From the NCBI RefSeq assembly GCF_013761175.1, contig NZ_JACDUR010000006.1:248001-312000 (forward strand): a stretch of 64,000 nucleotides of DNA, given 5' to 3'. A program made the translations under genes and the position numbers. This document shows, piece after piece, positions 32,961-40,789 of this stretch (positions are counted from its first letter, which is position 1; each line of letters begins with the position of its first letter). The stretch comes from Nonomuraea soli (GTDB taxonomy: Bacteria; Actinomycetota; Actinomycetes; Streptosporangiales; Streptosporangiaceae). The notes beneath the pieces were generated by a model that worked only from the letters and a program-made list of their open reading frames with translations, had not been told where the DNA came from and ran no database searches.

Positions 32961-33851
32961 ATGGGCGCGGCGGAGAACGTCGGGGAAGGTTCGGTCCTGG
33001 ATTTCACGCAGGGTGGCCCCACCGTCCTGCGCATCCTGCTGGGCACCCAGCTGCGCAAGCTGCGCGTGGCCAACGGCATCTCCCGCGAGGACGCCGGCTA
33101 CTCCATCCGCGCCTCCCACGCCAAGATCAGCCGCCTCGAGCTCGGCCAGGTCAGCTTCAAGGAACGCGACGTCGCCGACCTGCTGACCCTCTACGGTGTC
33201 ACCGACCCCGACGAGCGCGCCCCGCTGCTGGAGCTGGCCCGCACGGCCAACGCTCCGGGCTGGTGGCACAAGTACTCCGACGTGCTGCCCGGCTGGTTCG
33301 AGGTCTACATCGGGCTCGAAGGGGCCGCCGCGGCCATCCGCACCTACGAGAACCAGTTCGTGCCCGGCCTGCTGCAGACCCCCGTGTACGCCCGCGCCGT
33401 CATCGCCCTGGACCACGCCCGCGCCACCATCACCGAGATGGACCGCCGCGTCTCGGTCCGCATCACCCGCCAGCGCCGCCTGACCGGCGACCATCCGCTG
33501 AGGTTGTGGGCCGTCCTCGACGAATCGTGCGTACGGCGCAGCCCGGGTGGTCCCGAGGTGCTGCGCGACCAGCTCGATCACCTGCTGGCGATGGCGGCCC
33601 TGCCCAACGTGACGCTGCAGATCATGCCGTTCGACCGTGGCGGCCACGCCGCGGCGGGCGGCCCCTTCTCGCTGCTGCGCTTCCCGCAGCCCGAGCTGCC
33701 CGACGTCGTCTACATGGAGCAGCTCACCTCCGCGCTCTATCTGGACAAACCCGCCGAGTCGGAGCATTACACCGAGGTCATGAACCGGCTCAGCACCCAG
33801 GCTCTGACGCCTGAGGAGACCCACCAGTTCATCGCTGCCCTCCGAGGCTGA
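32961..33851 (+). CDS. XRE-family regulator with DUF5753 domain (WhiJ/Scr1 type)
   Basis: A 296-residue DNA-binding protein. The N-terminal helix-turn-helix is LRILLGTQLRKLRVANGISREDAGYSIRASHAKISRLELGQ (about 21-60). The rest is a DUF5753 ligand/partner domain with GWWHKYSDVLPGWFEVYIGLEGAAAAIRTYENQFVPGLLQT and VYMEQLTSALYLDK. ATG at 32961 has AAGGAG 8 bases upstream. It is the regulator of the WhiJ-like trio with the divergent HATPase and the following DUF397 gene. Confidence 0.92.
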   Translation: MGAAENVGEGSVLDFTQGGPTVLRILLGTQLRKLRVANGISREDAGYSIRASHAKISRLELGQVSFKERDVADLLTLYGVTDPDERAPLLELARTANAPGWWHKYSDVLPGWFEVYIGLEGAAAAIRTYENQFVPGLLQTPVYARAVIALDHARATITEMDRRVSVRITRQRRLTGDHPLRLWAVLDESCVRRSPGGPEVLRDQLDHLLAMAALPNVTLQIMPFDRGGHAAAGGPFSLLRFPQPELPDVVYMEQLTSALYLDKPAESEHYTEVMNRLSTQALTPEETHQFIAALRG

Positions 33852-33898
33852 TTTTGGTCATCCGGTATATGAAGATCAGTTCTCTGCCCTATCCTCGG

Positions 33899-33910
33899 AT
33901 GCACGTGCAT
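33899..33910. promoter_or_regulatory. ATGCACGTGCAT operator upstream of the DUF397 gene
   Basis: Perfect 12-bp palindrome whose central 10 bases are identical to the site before the XRE gene. It lies 26 bases upstream of the DUF397 start, before a strong GGAGGAG, so it probably overlaps a promoter separate from that of the XRE gene. Confidence 0.7.
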
Positions 33911-33936
33911 TCGTAATCACGGAGGAGCCATCCCCC

Positions 33937-34170
33937 ATGCAGGGCATCCATAACGGAATCGCCGCAACCCACCTGCCGGTCACCTGGCGTAAGAGCACCC
34001 GCAGCAACCCCAACGGTAACTGCGTCGAGCTCGCCCCGCTGCCCACCGGCGAAGTCGCCATGCGCAACTCCCGCTTCCCCGACGGCCCGGCCCTGGTCTA
34101 CACCCGCGCCGAGATCGAAGCGTTTGTCCTGGGCACCAAGGACGGTGAGTTCGACGATCTGATCGCCTGA
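33937..34170 (+). CDS. DUF397 protein
   Basis: A 77-residue protein with the family pattern VTWRKSTRSNPNGNCVELAPLPTGEVAMRNSRFPDGPALVYTRAEIEAFVLGTKDGEFDDLI. DUF397 proteins are encoded next to WhiJ-like XRE regulators and are thought to bind and modulate them. Strong GGAGGAG lies 9 bases before the ATG. It has its own palindrome, so it can be expressed independently of the XRE gene. Confidence 0.93.
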   Translation: MQGIHNGIAATHLPVTWRKSTRSNPNGNCVELAPLPTGEVAMRNSRFPDGPALVYTRAEIEAFVLGTKDGEFDDLIA

Positions 34171-34362
34171 CAGCGGTCGCCCGCCGGGATTCGGCCCACC
34201 CGGCGTGCCGCACCCCTCGCGTGTCCGTGACCGCCCTCCCGGTCCGGCCGCCCACCGCCCGCAGCCAATCGGCGGGCCGCACCGGCAGGGTGCGGCCGTC
34301 CGAAACCCACCGGGCAGCCCCGCGTTCGGGGCACCAGGAGGCTTCACCACCAGCCGCCACCT

Positions 34363-34713
34363 TCACCGCGGCTTCCCCGTCGACCGCCTGTAGCTCGGCG
34401 GCTCCCGTCGACCGCCTGTCGCTCGGTCGCACGCATCGATTGCCCCGTCGTTCGGTGGCACGCATCGGCCGTCACTTCTCGGTCTCGCGCCTCCTCGGCC
34501 GCCCTTCGCGCATGAGCACCCCCAGTCGGCGAAGTCCTGCGCCTCGGCCAGGTAGCGGGTGGCGAGCGGCACGGTCCTGCCGCCTTCGGTGAGTCGCGCA
34601 TGGCGCTCCAGCACCGGGCGCGACCAGGTCAGGTCGACGCCGTCGGCGGTCTTGACTCGGCCGTAGGCCTTGCGCAGGGCGATCGCCGCGCCCGCGTCCG
34701 CGTCGGTTGTCAC
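34363..34713 (-). CDS. Doubtful hypothetical protein
   Basis: From GTG 34713 a 116-residue frame reads MTTDADAGAAIALRKAYGRV and then VLERHARLTEGGRTVPLATRYLAEAQDFADWG, which looks protein-like. The C-terminal third runs through direct repeats and is Arg/Gly-rich, which suggests a degraded or invented end. No family recognised and no good ribosome-binding site seen. It may be a fragment of a lost gene. Confidence 0.25.
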   Translation of the reverse strand: MTTDADAGAAIALRKAYGRVKTADGVDLTWSRPVLERHARLTEGGRTVPLATRYLAEAQDFADWGCSCAKGGRGGARPRSDGRCVPPNDGAIDACDRATGGRREPPSYRRSTGKPR

Positions 34714-34806
34714 ACGGCGATGGTCGCGTCTCGCGGCGCAGGGGAGGTCTCGTTCAGGCGTCACGCTTCCGCCGCGACAGATGTCACGGGCGTGTCCTGA
34801 CATAGA

Positions 34807-34820
34807 GTGTTCGTTAGCAC
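34807..34820. promoter_or_regulatory. Possible CRP/FNR-type site before cydA
   Basis: GTGTTCGTTAGCAC fits the GTG-N8-CAC core of actinobacterial CRP-like sites, and flanking bases extend the symmetry (GTGT...ACAC). It lies 16 bases before the cydA ATG. CRP and Rex both control cyd genes in actinobacteria; the half-sites fit CRP better than the Rex consensus TGTGAAC-N-TTCACA. Confidence 0.4.
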
Positions 34821-34836
34821 ACCTATCGTGATCGTC

Positions 34837-36213
34837 ATGGACGCGTTGGATCTGGCGAGATGGCAGTTCGGTATCACCACGGTGTACCACTTCCTCTTCG
34901 TGCCGATCACCATTGGCATGTCGCTGCTGGTGGCCTTGATCCAGACCGCCTGGTTCCGCACCGGTAAGCCCGCCTACAAGCGGGCGGCCAAGTTCTGGGG
35001 CAAGCTGCTGCTGATCAACTTCGCCATGGGCGTGGTGACCGGCATCGTGCAGGAGTTCCAGTTCGGCATGAACTGGAGTTCGTACTCACGCTTCGTCGGC
35101 GACATCTTCGGCGCGCCCCTGGCGATCGAGGCATTGCTCGCCTTCTTCCTGGAGTCGACCTTTCTCGGACTGTGGATCTTCGGCTGGGACCGCCTGTCCA
35201 AGGGCCTGCACCTGATGTGCATCTGGCTGGTGGCGATCGGCACCATGCTGTCGGCCTACTTCATCCTCGCGGCCAACTCCTTCATGCAGTGGCCGGTCGG
35301 CTTCGCCGAGCGCAACGGCCGGGCCGAGCTGACCGACTTCGCGGCGGTGCTCACCAACAAGGTCGTGCTGGCGACCTTCCCGCACACGATCTTCGGCGCG
35401 TGGCTCTCCGGCGGCGTCATCCTCATGGCGGTCTCCGCCTACCACCTGGGCCGCAAGCGTGACCTCGACGTCTTCCGCCCCTCGCTCCGGCTGGGCGCGT
35501 GGACCGCGCTGATCTCGTTCGCGCTGGTCTTCGTCTCGGGCGACACGCTCGGCAAGATCATGACCGAGACGCAGCCGATGAAGATGGCCGCCGCCGAGGC
35601 GCTCTACGAGACCGCGCAGCCCGCGCCGTTCTCGCTGTTCACGATCGGCACCCTCGACGGCACCGAGCCGATCTTCTCCCTGGAGATCCCCGGATTCCTG
35701 TCGTACCTGGCCACCGGATCGTTCGACGGCAAGGTCGAGGGCATCAACGACCTGCAGGCGCAGTACGAGCAGAGGTTCGGGCCGGGCGACTATCGTCCCT
35801 ACATCCCGGTCACCTACTGGGGCTTCCGCCTCATGATCGGCTTCGGGGCCCTGGCCGCGCTCGTGGCGCTGGTGCTGCTCTGGGTCACCCGCAAGGGCCG
35901 CCTGCCCGACAAGCCCTGGTTGTGGCGCGGCGCGGTGTGGGCGGTGATCCTGCCCTCGCTCGCGCACAGCTTCGGCTGGATCTTCACCGAGATGGGCCGC
36001 CAGCCGTGGCTGGTGTTCAGCGTGATGCAGACCCCTGACGGGGTCTCTCCGGCGGTCGGCTCGGGCACGGTGCTGATCTCGCTGATCGGCTTCACCCTCC
36101 TGTACGGCGCGCTGGCCGTCGTCGAGGTCGGCCTGATGATCAAGTACGGCAAGGCGGGGCCGCCTCCCGAGGAGGAGCCCCGCGACGCCGACAAGCTGGC
36201 GTTCGCGTACTAG
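34837..36213 (+). CDS. cydA: Cytochrome bd ubiquinol oxidase subunit I
   Basis: A 458-residue haem-carrying subunit of the bd-type terminal oxidase used at low oxygen. N-terminal LDLARWQFGITTVYHFLFVPITIGMS includes the high-spin haem histidine region; the quinol-loop and GRQPW motif (FTEMGRQPWLVF) are present. ATG at 34837 was chosen because conserved sequence begins at once; a GTG at 34807 would lie in the regulatory site. It is followed within 9 bases by cydB. Confidence 0.95.
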   Translation: MDALDLARWQFGITTVYHFLFVPITIGMSLLVALIQTAWFRTGKPAYKRAAKFWGKLLLINFAMGVVTGIVQEFQFGMNWSSYSRFVGDIFGAPLAIEALLAFFLESTFLGLWIFGWDRLSKGLHLMCIWLVAIGTMLSAYFILAANSFMQWPVGFAERNGRAELTDFAAVLTNKVVLATFPHTIFGAWLSGGVILMAVSAYHLGRKRDLDVFRPSLRLGAWTALISFALVFVSGDTLGKIMTETQPMKMAAAEALYETAQPAPFSLFTIGTLDGTEPIFSLEIPGFLSYLATGSFDGKVEGINDLQAQYEQRFGPGDYRPYIPVTYWGFRLMIGFGALAALVALVLLWVTRKGRLPDKPWLWRGAVWAVILPSLAHSFGWIFTEMGRQPWLVFSVMQTPDGVSPAVGSGTVLISLIGFTLLYGALAVVEVGLMIKYGKAGPPPEEEPRDADKLAFAY

Positions 36214-36221
36214 GGGGAGTG

Positions 36222-37217
36222 ATGACGCTCAATGATGTCTGGTTCATCGCGATCGCCGTGCTCTGGGTGGGCTACTTCGTCCTGGAGGGCTTCGACTTCG
36301 GTGTGGGCATGCTGCTGCCGGTGTTGTCGAGGGACGGCGTCGAGCGCCGCGTGATGATCAATACGATCGGCCCCGTCTGGGACGGCAACGAGGTGTGGCT
36401 GCTGACGGCGGGCGGCGCGACGTTCGCCGCCTTCCCCGAGTGGTACGCCAGCCTGTTCAGCGGCTTCTACCTGCCGCTCTTCGTGATCCTGGTGGCGCTG
36501 ATCCTGCGCGGCGTGGCCTTCGAGTACCGCGGCAAGCGCGACTCGGATCGCTGGCGGGCCAACTGGGACAAGGCCATCGTGTTCGGCTCGTTCGTGCCCG
36601 CGTTGTTGTGGGGCGTGGCCTTCGCCAACATCGTGCGCGGGGTGAAGCTGGACGCCTCGCATGAGTACGTCGGCACCTTCTGGGATCTGCTCAACCCGTA
36701 CGCGCTGCTCGGCGGGCTGGTGACGTTGTCGTTGTTCGCCACGCACGGAGCGATCTTCGTCTCGCTGAAGACGGTGGGGGAGATCCGCGTGCGGGCCAGG
36801 TCGATCGCCCTGCAGACGGGGGTGGTCGCGGCGGTGCTCGCGGTCGCGTTCCTCGTGTGGACCCAGGTGCGGAGCGGGAGCGCGGTCACCATCGTGATGG
36901 CGGCGCTGGCGGCCCTGGCGTTCGTGGGAGCGCTCGGGATGGTGGTCGCCGGACGCGAGGGATGGTCGTTCGGCCTGTCGGCGGCCGCCATCGGGCTCGC
37001 TGTGGCGAGTTTGTTCGTGGTGCTCTATCCGGATGTCCTGCCCTCGACGCTGGATCCGGCCAACAGCCTCACGGTGACCAACGCCGCGGCCTCGCCCAAG
37101 ACGCTGGGCATCATGACCTGGGTGGCGGTGATCTTCCTACCGGTGGTGCTGGTCTACCAGTCGTGGTCGTACTGGGTCTTCCGCCGCAGGATCGGCGTTC
37201 AGGACATCCCGGCTTGA
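36222..37217 (+). CDS. cydB: Cytochrome bd ubiquinol oxidase subunit II
   Basis: A 331-residue membrane partner of CydA. Conserved features are WFIAIAVLWVGYFVLEGFDFGVGMLLP at the start and GPVWDGNEVWLLTAGGATFAAFPEWYASLFSGFYLPLF. It begins just after GGGGGAG following the cydA stop. The cydDC exporter usually found downstream is absent; a WhiB gene is convergent instead. Confidence 0.95.
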   Translation: MTLNDVWFIAIAVLWVGYFVLEGFDFGVGMLLPVLSRDGVERRVMINTIGPVWDGNEVWLLTAGGATFAAFPEWYASLFSGFYLPLFVILVALILRGVAFEYRGKRDSDRWRANWDKAIVFGSFVPALLWGVAFANIVRGVKLDASHEYVGTFWDLLNPYALLGGLVTLSLFATHGAIFVSLKTVGEIRVRARSIALQTGVVAAVLAVAFLVWTQVRSGSAVTIVMAALAALAFVGALGMVVAGREGWSFGLSAAAIGLAVASLFVVLYPDVLPSTLDPANSLTVTNAAASPKTLGIMTWVAVIFLPVVLVYQSWSYWVFRRRIGVQDIPA

Positions 37218-37302
37218 TCAGGCAGTTGTCCCGACCGGGTTCGCGTCCGCCCGGGTCCGTCGCCGGATCCGGGCAGGCATCATCGGGACAACTGCGTGAT
37301 CA
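37215..37302. terminator. Large bidirectional terminator between cydB and the whiB-like gene
   Basis: TGATCAGGCAGTTGTCCCGA at 37215-37234 is complementary to 37283-37302 except at one position, giving a 20-bp stem. An inner stem GCCCGGGTCCG / CGGATCCGGGC closes the loop. It lies between convergent genes and begins in the cydB stop codon. Confidence 0.85.
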
Positions 37303-37327
37303 CGCTTCTTTTCGTACCGGGATAAAC

Positions 37328-37639
37328 TCAGGCGGCGGAGATGCCGGCGCTCGCGGCGCGACGCATACGACGACGACGCTCGGAAGCGCGCTCGTCCTCG
37401 TTCAAACCGCCCCACGTGCCGTACTTCTCCGGACGGGACAGCGCGTAGTCGAGGCACTCGTTGCGCACCGGGCAAGCGCCGCAGATCGCCTTGGCCTTCT
37501 TTTCGCGGTTGTCACGCTCGGGCTGCCGCTCCCCATCGGGGCCGAAGAACAGCACGAGGTCCTCACCCCGGCACGCGGCATCATCCTGCCAACCCCAGCT
37601 GGGGCGCGGGCGGGTGAGCTGCCGACGTACCTGAGACAT
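37328..37639 (-). CDS. WhiB-family [4Fe-4S] transcriptional regulator
   Basis: A 103-residue Wbl protein. The four cluster cysteines are in DDAACRGED and AICGACPVRNEC (C-x2-C-x5-C), followed by the G(T)WGG turn in YGTWGGLNEDER and a basic C-terminus (RRRRMRRAA). There is no AT-hook, which argues against WhiB7/WblC. Start ATG 37639 follows AAGGTGG. Wbl proteins bind sigma factors and sense redox or NO. Proximity to the bd oxidase is suggestive but may be chance. Confidence 0.92.
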   Translation of the reverse strand: MSQVRRQLTRPRPSWGWQDDAACRGEDLVLFFGPDGERQPERDNREKKAKAICGACPVRNECLDYALSRPEKYGTWGGLNEDERASERRRRMRRAASAGISAA

Positions 37640-37740
37640 GAGAATCCACCTTCTTGAGAGTATTTCTGGTCTGATGAGCCGCATTGGACGCATTTTGGCG
37701 TCACTGCTCCAACGCAAAGGGTTGCCGGGATGTTCCCTGC

Positions 37741-38655
37741 TCAAGTGAGGACGGGCGTGACGTACCGCACAGGCGAAAGCCTGTCCAGCGAGATCAGCCG
37801 ATAGGTCGTGATCGTTTCGGCGCAAGCCGTACCACACGGTGCTTGGAACACCGATGGCTCAACCACAACCTGGAGCCGCACGTCTCCGCAGCGCACGATG
37901 GCTTCGGTGACGTCGCCGTCCAACCTGGAGGATTCCACGGACACACCGCAGACCGAAAGCACACCCGTATGGATTCGGGCGAAATGCTCAACGGCTTGCA
38001 ATGGCTCAGGGATGCCTGCGCGTCCCCGGTAACGGTCGAGGATGATCTCGCCCGACCGGTACGCGCTAGCCGCCGACAACGCGGCAGCCTGAGACATGCT
38101 GCCGTAATAAAGTCCGTGTGGCAAGCACACGAGGTTGGCGGCGTACCTATCGCCGCCAACGTGTGACGTTTCCCACACTCTGTCCGGCAAAAACTCTGCC
38201 AGCGACCGAGCGAGGGGTAGTCCAATGCGGGCGCAGCACGCATTGCGCTTGGCGTGCGTGCAGACCAGAAATACCGGCTCGTCTTCAAGTATGCAGGACT
38301 CTGGGACCACTCCCGCCATCACGGCGTCAAGGTCAAGATCATCGGGACCTGCGACGATTCCCTGGGCCAGCCAGGGTTCCTCTCCTGCCGCGTACGCGAC
38401 TAGCACACGGATGCCCTGGTCCGACAGAGGGGTCCGGCGGCCGGGGCGGCGGATCAGCTGCGGCCTGATGCCCCTCTCGGTGGCCCGGCGCACGAGTTTG
38501 GCGATTCCATCGGGGAGACTTGAATTCTCCACCCGATCCGCCCAGGGGCCGCTGTATTCGACCAGCAGCCACGACCGGGCCCCGACCGTCGCACTCGCGA
38601 AGGTCGGTAGGGCGCCCGTGTGGCACCCGTCCGGATGGTCGCAGCCTCTGGGCAC
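37741..38655 (-). CDS. Sucrase-ferredoxin-like (thioredoxin-like [2Fe-2S]) protein, iron regulated
   Basis: A 304-residue Suc_Fer-like protein. Motifs FLVCTHAKRNACCARIGLPLA and VWETSHVGGDRYAANLVCLPHGLYYG carry the cysteines and histidines of the thioredoxin-like ferredoxin fold. Members are common in actinobacterial iron-acquisition regulons and may help release iron from siderophores. GTG at 38655 has GGGGGGA upstream. An iron box 31-49 bases upstream supports repression by DmdR1/IdeR when iron is plentiful. Confidence 0.88.
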   Translation of the reverse strand: MPRGCDHPDGCHTGALPTFASATVGARSWLLVEYSGPWADRVENSSLPDGIAKLVRRATERGIRPQLIRRPGRRTPLSDQGIRVLVAYAAGEEPWLAQGIVAGPDDLDLDAVMAGVVPESCILEDEPVFLVCTHAKRNACCARIGLPLARSLAEFLPDRVWETSHVGGDRYAANLVCLPHGLYYGSMSQAAALSAASAYRSGEIILDRYRGRAGIPEPLQAVEHFARIHTGVLSVCGVSVESSRLDGDVTEAIVRCGDVRLQVVVEPSVFQAPCGTACAETITTYRLISLDRLSPVRYVTPVLT

Positions 38656-38685
38656 GTTCCGGTCCCCCCGAATCCGTTGATTAAC

Positions 38686-38704
38686 TTAGGCAAGGCTAAC
38701 CTAT
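38686..38704. promoter_or_regulatory. DmdR1/IdeR iron box
   Basis: TTAGGCAAGGCTAACCTAT matches the actinobacterial iron-box consensus TTAGGTTAGGCTAACCTAA at most positions. It sits just upstream of the sucrase-ferredoxin-like gene on its promoter side. The other flanking gene (glpD) ends toward it, so it serves only the former. Confidence 0.88.
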
Positions 38705-38780
38705 CGGGTGGGGGGTTGTCCGGGAGGGGTGAAAACAACTCCCGGGGCTTATCGCATTCATGCCCAGGCATTTGCCCTTG

Positions 38781-40262
38781 TCACGCGTGCAGCGCCGCGT
38801 GTGCCAGAGGGAGGGCGGCCGCGCGGTCCTCGGGGACCAGGCCGACGCGGGTGCGGCGGTCGAGCAGATCGTCCTCGTCCAGGGCGCCCTCGTGGCGGAC
38901 GGCCCACATGAGCTCGGCCAGGAGTCCGTCGTGCTCGGGGTGCTTTTCGGCCAAACGCCAGACGTCGGCGGCCTCCGCGCCGTAGCGCGCCACCAGCCGG
39001 GCGGGGACGCCGTCGGGTGCCATCGGACCGCGCGCGCCGACCAGGGGCAGCGACGCCGTCACCGACGGCCCGGCGTTCAGGAAACGCAGCGCCACGGCAC
39101 GGTCCACCGCGTCCTGCGCCATCCGCCGATATGTCGTGAGCTTGCCGCCCACCACCGTCACCACCCCGTCCTCGTCGAGGACGGCGTGCCTGCGCGACAG
39201 GTCGGCCGTCTGTCCCTCCGCCTCCAGCAGCGGCCGGAGCCCGGCGAACGCCCCCGCCACGTCGGCACGCGTCAGCGGCGCCTCCAGGACGGAGTTGAGC
39301 ACCTCCAGCAAGGCCGCGACGTCGGACTCGGGCGCTTCGGGGACGTCGGGGATCGGGCCGTCGACGGGCTCGTCGGTCAGGCCCACGTACACACGGCCGT
39401 CGGCCTGCGGCAGGACGAGGGCGAAACGGTTGGAACTGCCGGGCAGCGGCACGTGCAGCCCGCCGCGCAGCCCGGGCAGCGCCCCCGGCCGCAGCACCAG
39501 GTGGGTGCCACGCGAAGGGCGCAGCCGTACGGAAGGCGCCAGGCCGCCCGCCCAGACGCCGGTCGCGTTCACGATCACGCGGGCGCGGATCGTCAGCGTC
39601 GAACCGGTCAGCTCGTCGCGCACCTCCGCCTGGCCGTACGACAGGCGCAGCGCCCGGCAGCGGGTCAGGACGCGCGCGCCGCACCAGGCCGCGGTGCGGG
39701 CGACGGCCACCACGAGGCGGGCGTCGTCGACCAGCCGGCCGTCCCATGACAGCAGCCCGCCGCGCAGGCCCTCGCGCCGCAGCACCGGCGCCAGCTCCAG
39801 CGCCCTGCCCGTGCGCAGGCGCGCAGGTCCCGGCAGCGCGCGGCGCGGGGTACGCGCGGCGGCGCGCAGGGCGTCGCCGAGGCGGTAGCCGGTCATCACC
39901 AGCGCCGCCTGCGAAGCGGGCACGTCCGGCGTGAGGGGCAGCAGGTACGGCGAGGCCTTGACCAGGTGCGGGGCGGTGCGGGTGAGCAGGATGCCGCGCT
40001 CGACGGCGCTCTCGTGGGCCACGTCGAGCTGACCCTTGGCCAGGTAGCGCAGCCCGCCGTGGATCATCTTGGAGCTCCAGCGCGAGGTGCCGAAGGCCAG
40101 GTCGTGCGCGTCGATCGCGGCGACGGTCAGTCCGCGCGAGGCGGCGTCGAGGGCCGCGCCCGCGCCCGTCGCGCCCAGCCCGACCACCAGGACGTCGACC
40201 GTCTCCTCGGCGACGCGCCGCAGGTCAGCCGCCCGCCTGGCGGCGTTGAGAGAGCTGTCCAA
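38781..40262 (-). CDS. glpD: FAD-dependent glycerol-3-phosphate dehydrogenase
   Basis: A 493-residue flavoenzyme oxidising sn-glycerol-3-phosphate to dihydroxyacetone phosphate. The FAD Rossmann motif is VDVLVVGLGATGAGAALDAASRGL; SSKMIHGGLRYLA and VVGGKLTTYRRMA are family signatures. The TTG start at 40262 overlaps the TetR gene by 38 bases; a later start would cut into the conserved N-terminus. Together with the divergent AGPS-like gene, which would use DHAP esters, the cluster suggests glycerol/ether-lipid metabolism. Confidence 0.92.
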   Translation of the reverse strand: MDSSLNAARRAADLRRVAEETVDVLVVGLGATGAGAALDAASRGLTVAAIDAHDLAFGTSRWSSKMIHGGLRYLAKGQLDVAHESAVERGILLTRTAPHLVKASPYLLPLTPDVPASQAALVMTGYRLGDALRAAARTPRRALPGPARLRTGRALELAPVLRREGLRGGLLSWDGRLVDDARLVVAVARTAAWCGARVLTRCRALRLSYGQAEVRDELTGSTLTIRARVIVNATGVWAGGLAPSVRLRPSRGTHLVLRPGALPGLRGGLHVPLPGSSNRFALVLPQADGRVYVGLTDEPVDGPIPDVPEAPESDVAALLEVLNSVLEAPLTRADVAGAFAGLRPLLEAEGQTADLSRRHAVLDEDGVVTVVGGKLTTYRRMAQDAVDRAVALRFLNAGPSVTASLPLVGARGPMAPDGVPARLVARYGAEAADVWRLAEKHPEHDGLLAELMWAVRHEGALDEDDLLDRRTRVGLVPEDRAAALPLAHAALHA

Positions 40263-40764
40263 GGTATGCCTCCAGCAGGGTGCGGAGCTCGGTGTCGAGC
40301 TCGTCGAGGGTGGTGGGGCCGAGCATCGTGGGAGCGGAGATCAGGAACGACTGCGCGGTCAGCAGCACCGCGCGGGCCCGCGCGGGAGAGCCGGCGACGG
40401 GTTCGAGGACCTGCAGGATCGCCTCGTGCGCGGCGCCGCGCCGGTCGGTCAGGTACGGCAGCAGCAGCTCGGGGTCCACCTCGACGATCTTGCGCCACAG
40501 CGGGTGCTCCCGCATCGCCCTGACCCCCGACACCACCGCCTCGACCGGGTCCGACACCTCCAGGCCCTGGAACACGCGGGTCCACTCGCGGGTCATCAGA
40601 TCGGCCACCAGCGTGCGCACGTCGGGCCAGCGGCGGTAGATGGTCATGCGCGAGATCCCGGCCCGGCGCGCCACGTCGGTCAGCGTCGTACGGCGCACGC
40701 CATGGGCGAGCACACAGGCCAGAGCGGCATCCAGCACGCCGTCGTTGTGACGAATTGACGTCAT
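40225..40764 (-). CDS. TetR-family regulator of the glpD/AGPS cluster
   Basis: A 179-residue regulator with N-terminal HTH LACVLAHGVRRTTLTDVARRAGISRMTIYRRWPD. The C-terminal ligand domain has no assigned effector. It overlaps glpD by 38 bases and diverges from the AGPS-like gene across only 25 bases. It probably represses both directions by binding the TGACGTCA-TGTGTCACA region at its own start. Confidence 0.9.
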   Translation of the reverse strand: MTSIRHNDGVLDAALACVLAHGVRRTTLTDVARRAGISRMTIYRRWPDVRTLVADLMTREWTRVFQGLEVSDPVEAVVSGVRAMREHPLWRKIVEVDPELLLPYLTDRRGAAHEAILQVLEPVAGSPARARAVLLTAQSFLISAPTMLGPTTLDELDTELRTLLEAYLGQLSQRRQAGG

Positions 40765-40789
40765 GTGTCACAGTGTAGAGGTGGATGCG

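Larger units (their letters stand above)
34171..34836. other. Gene-poor stretch between the DUF397 gene and cydA
   Basis: No convincing conserved gene lies here. The plus-strand frames look random. Around 34376-34470 there are diverged direct repeats (CCCGTCGACCGCCTGT twice, 28 bases apart; CGCACGCATCG / GGCACGCATCG, 29 bases apart). A weak minus-strand ORF is listed separately. The right end holds the cydA promoter region. Confidence 0.6.

Noticed and set aside
34807..34822. Rex operator before cydA
   Set aside because: The half-sites and spacing do not fit TGTGAAC-N-TTCACA; a GTG-N8-CAC CRP-like core fits better.
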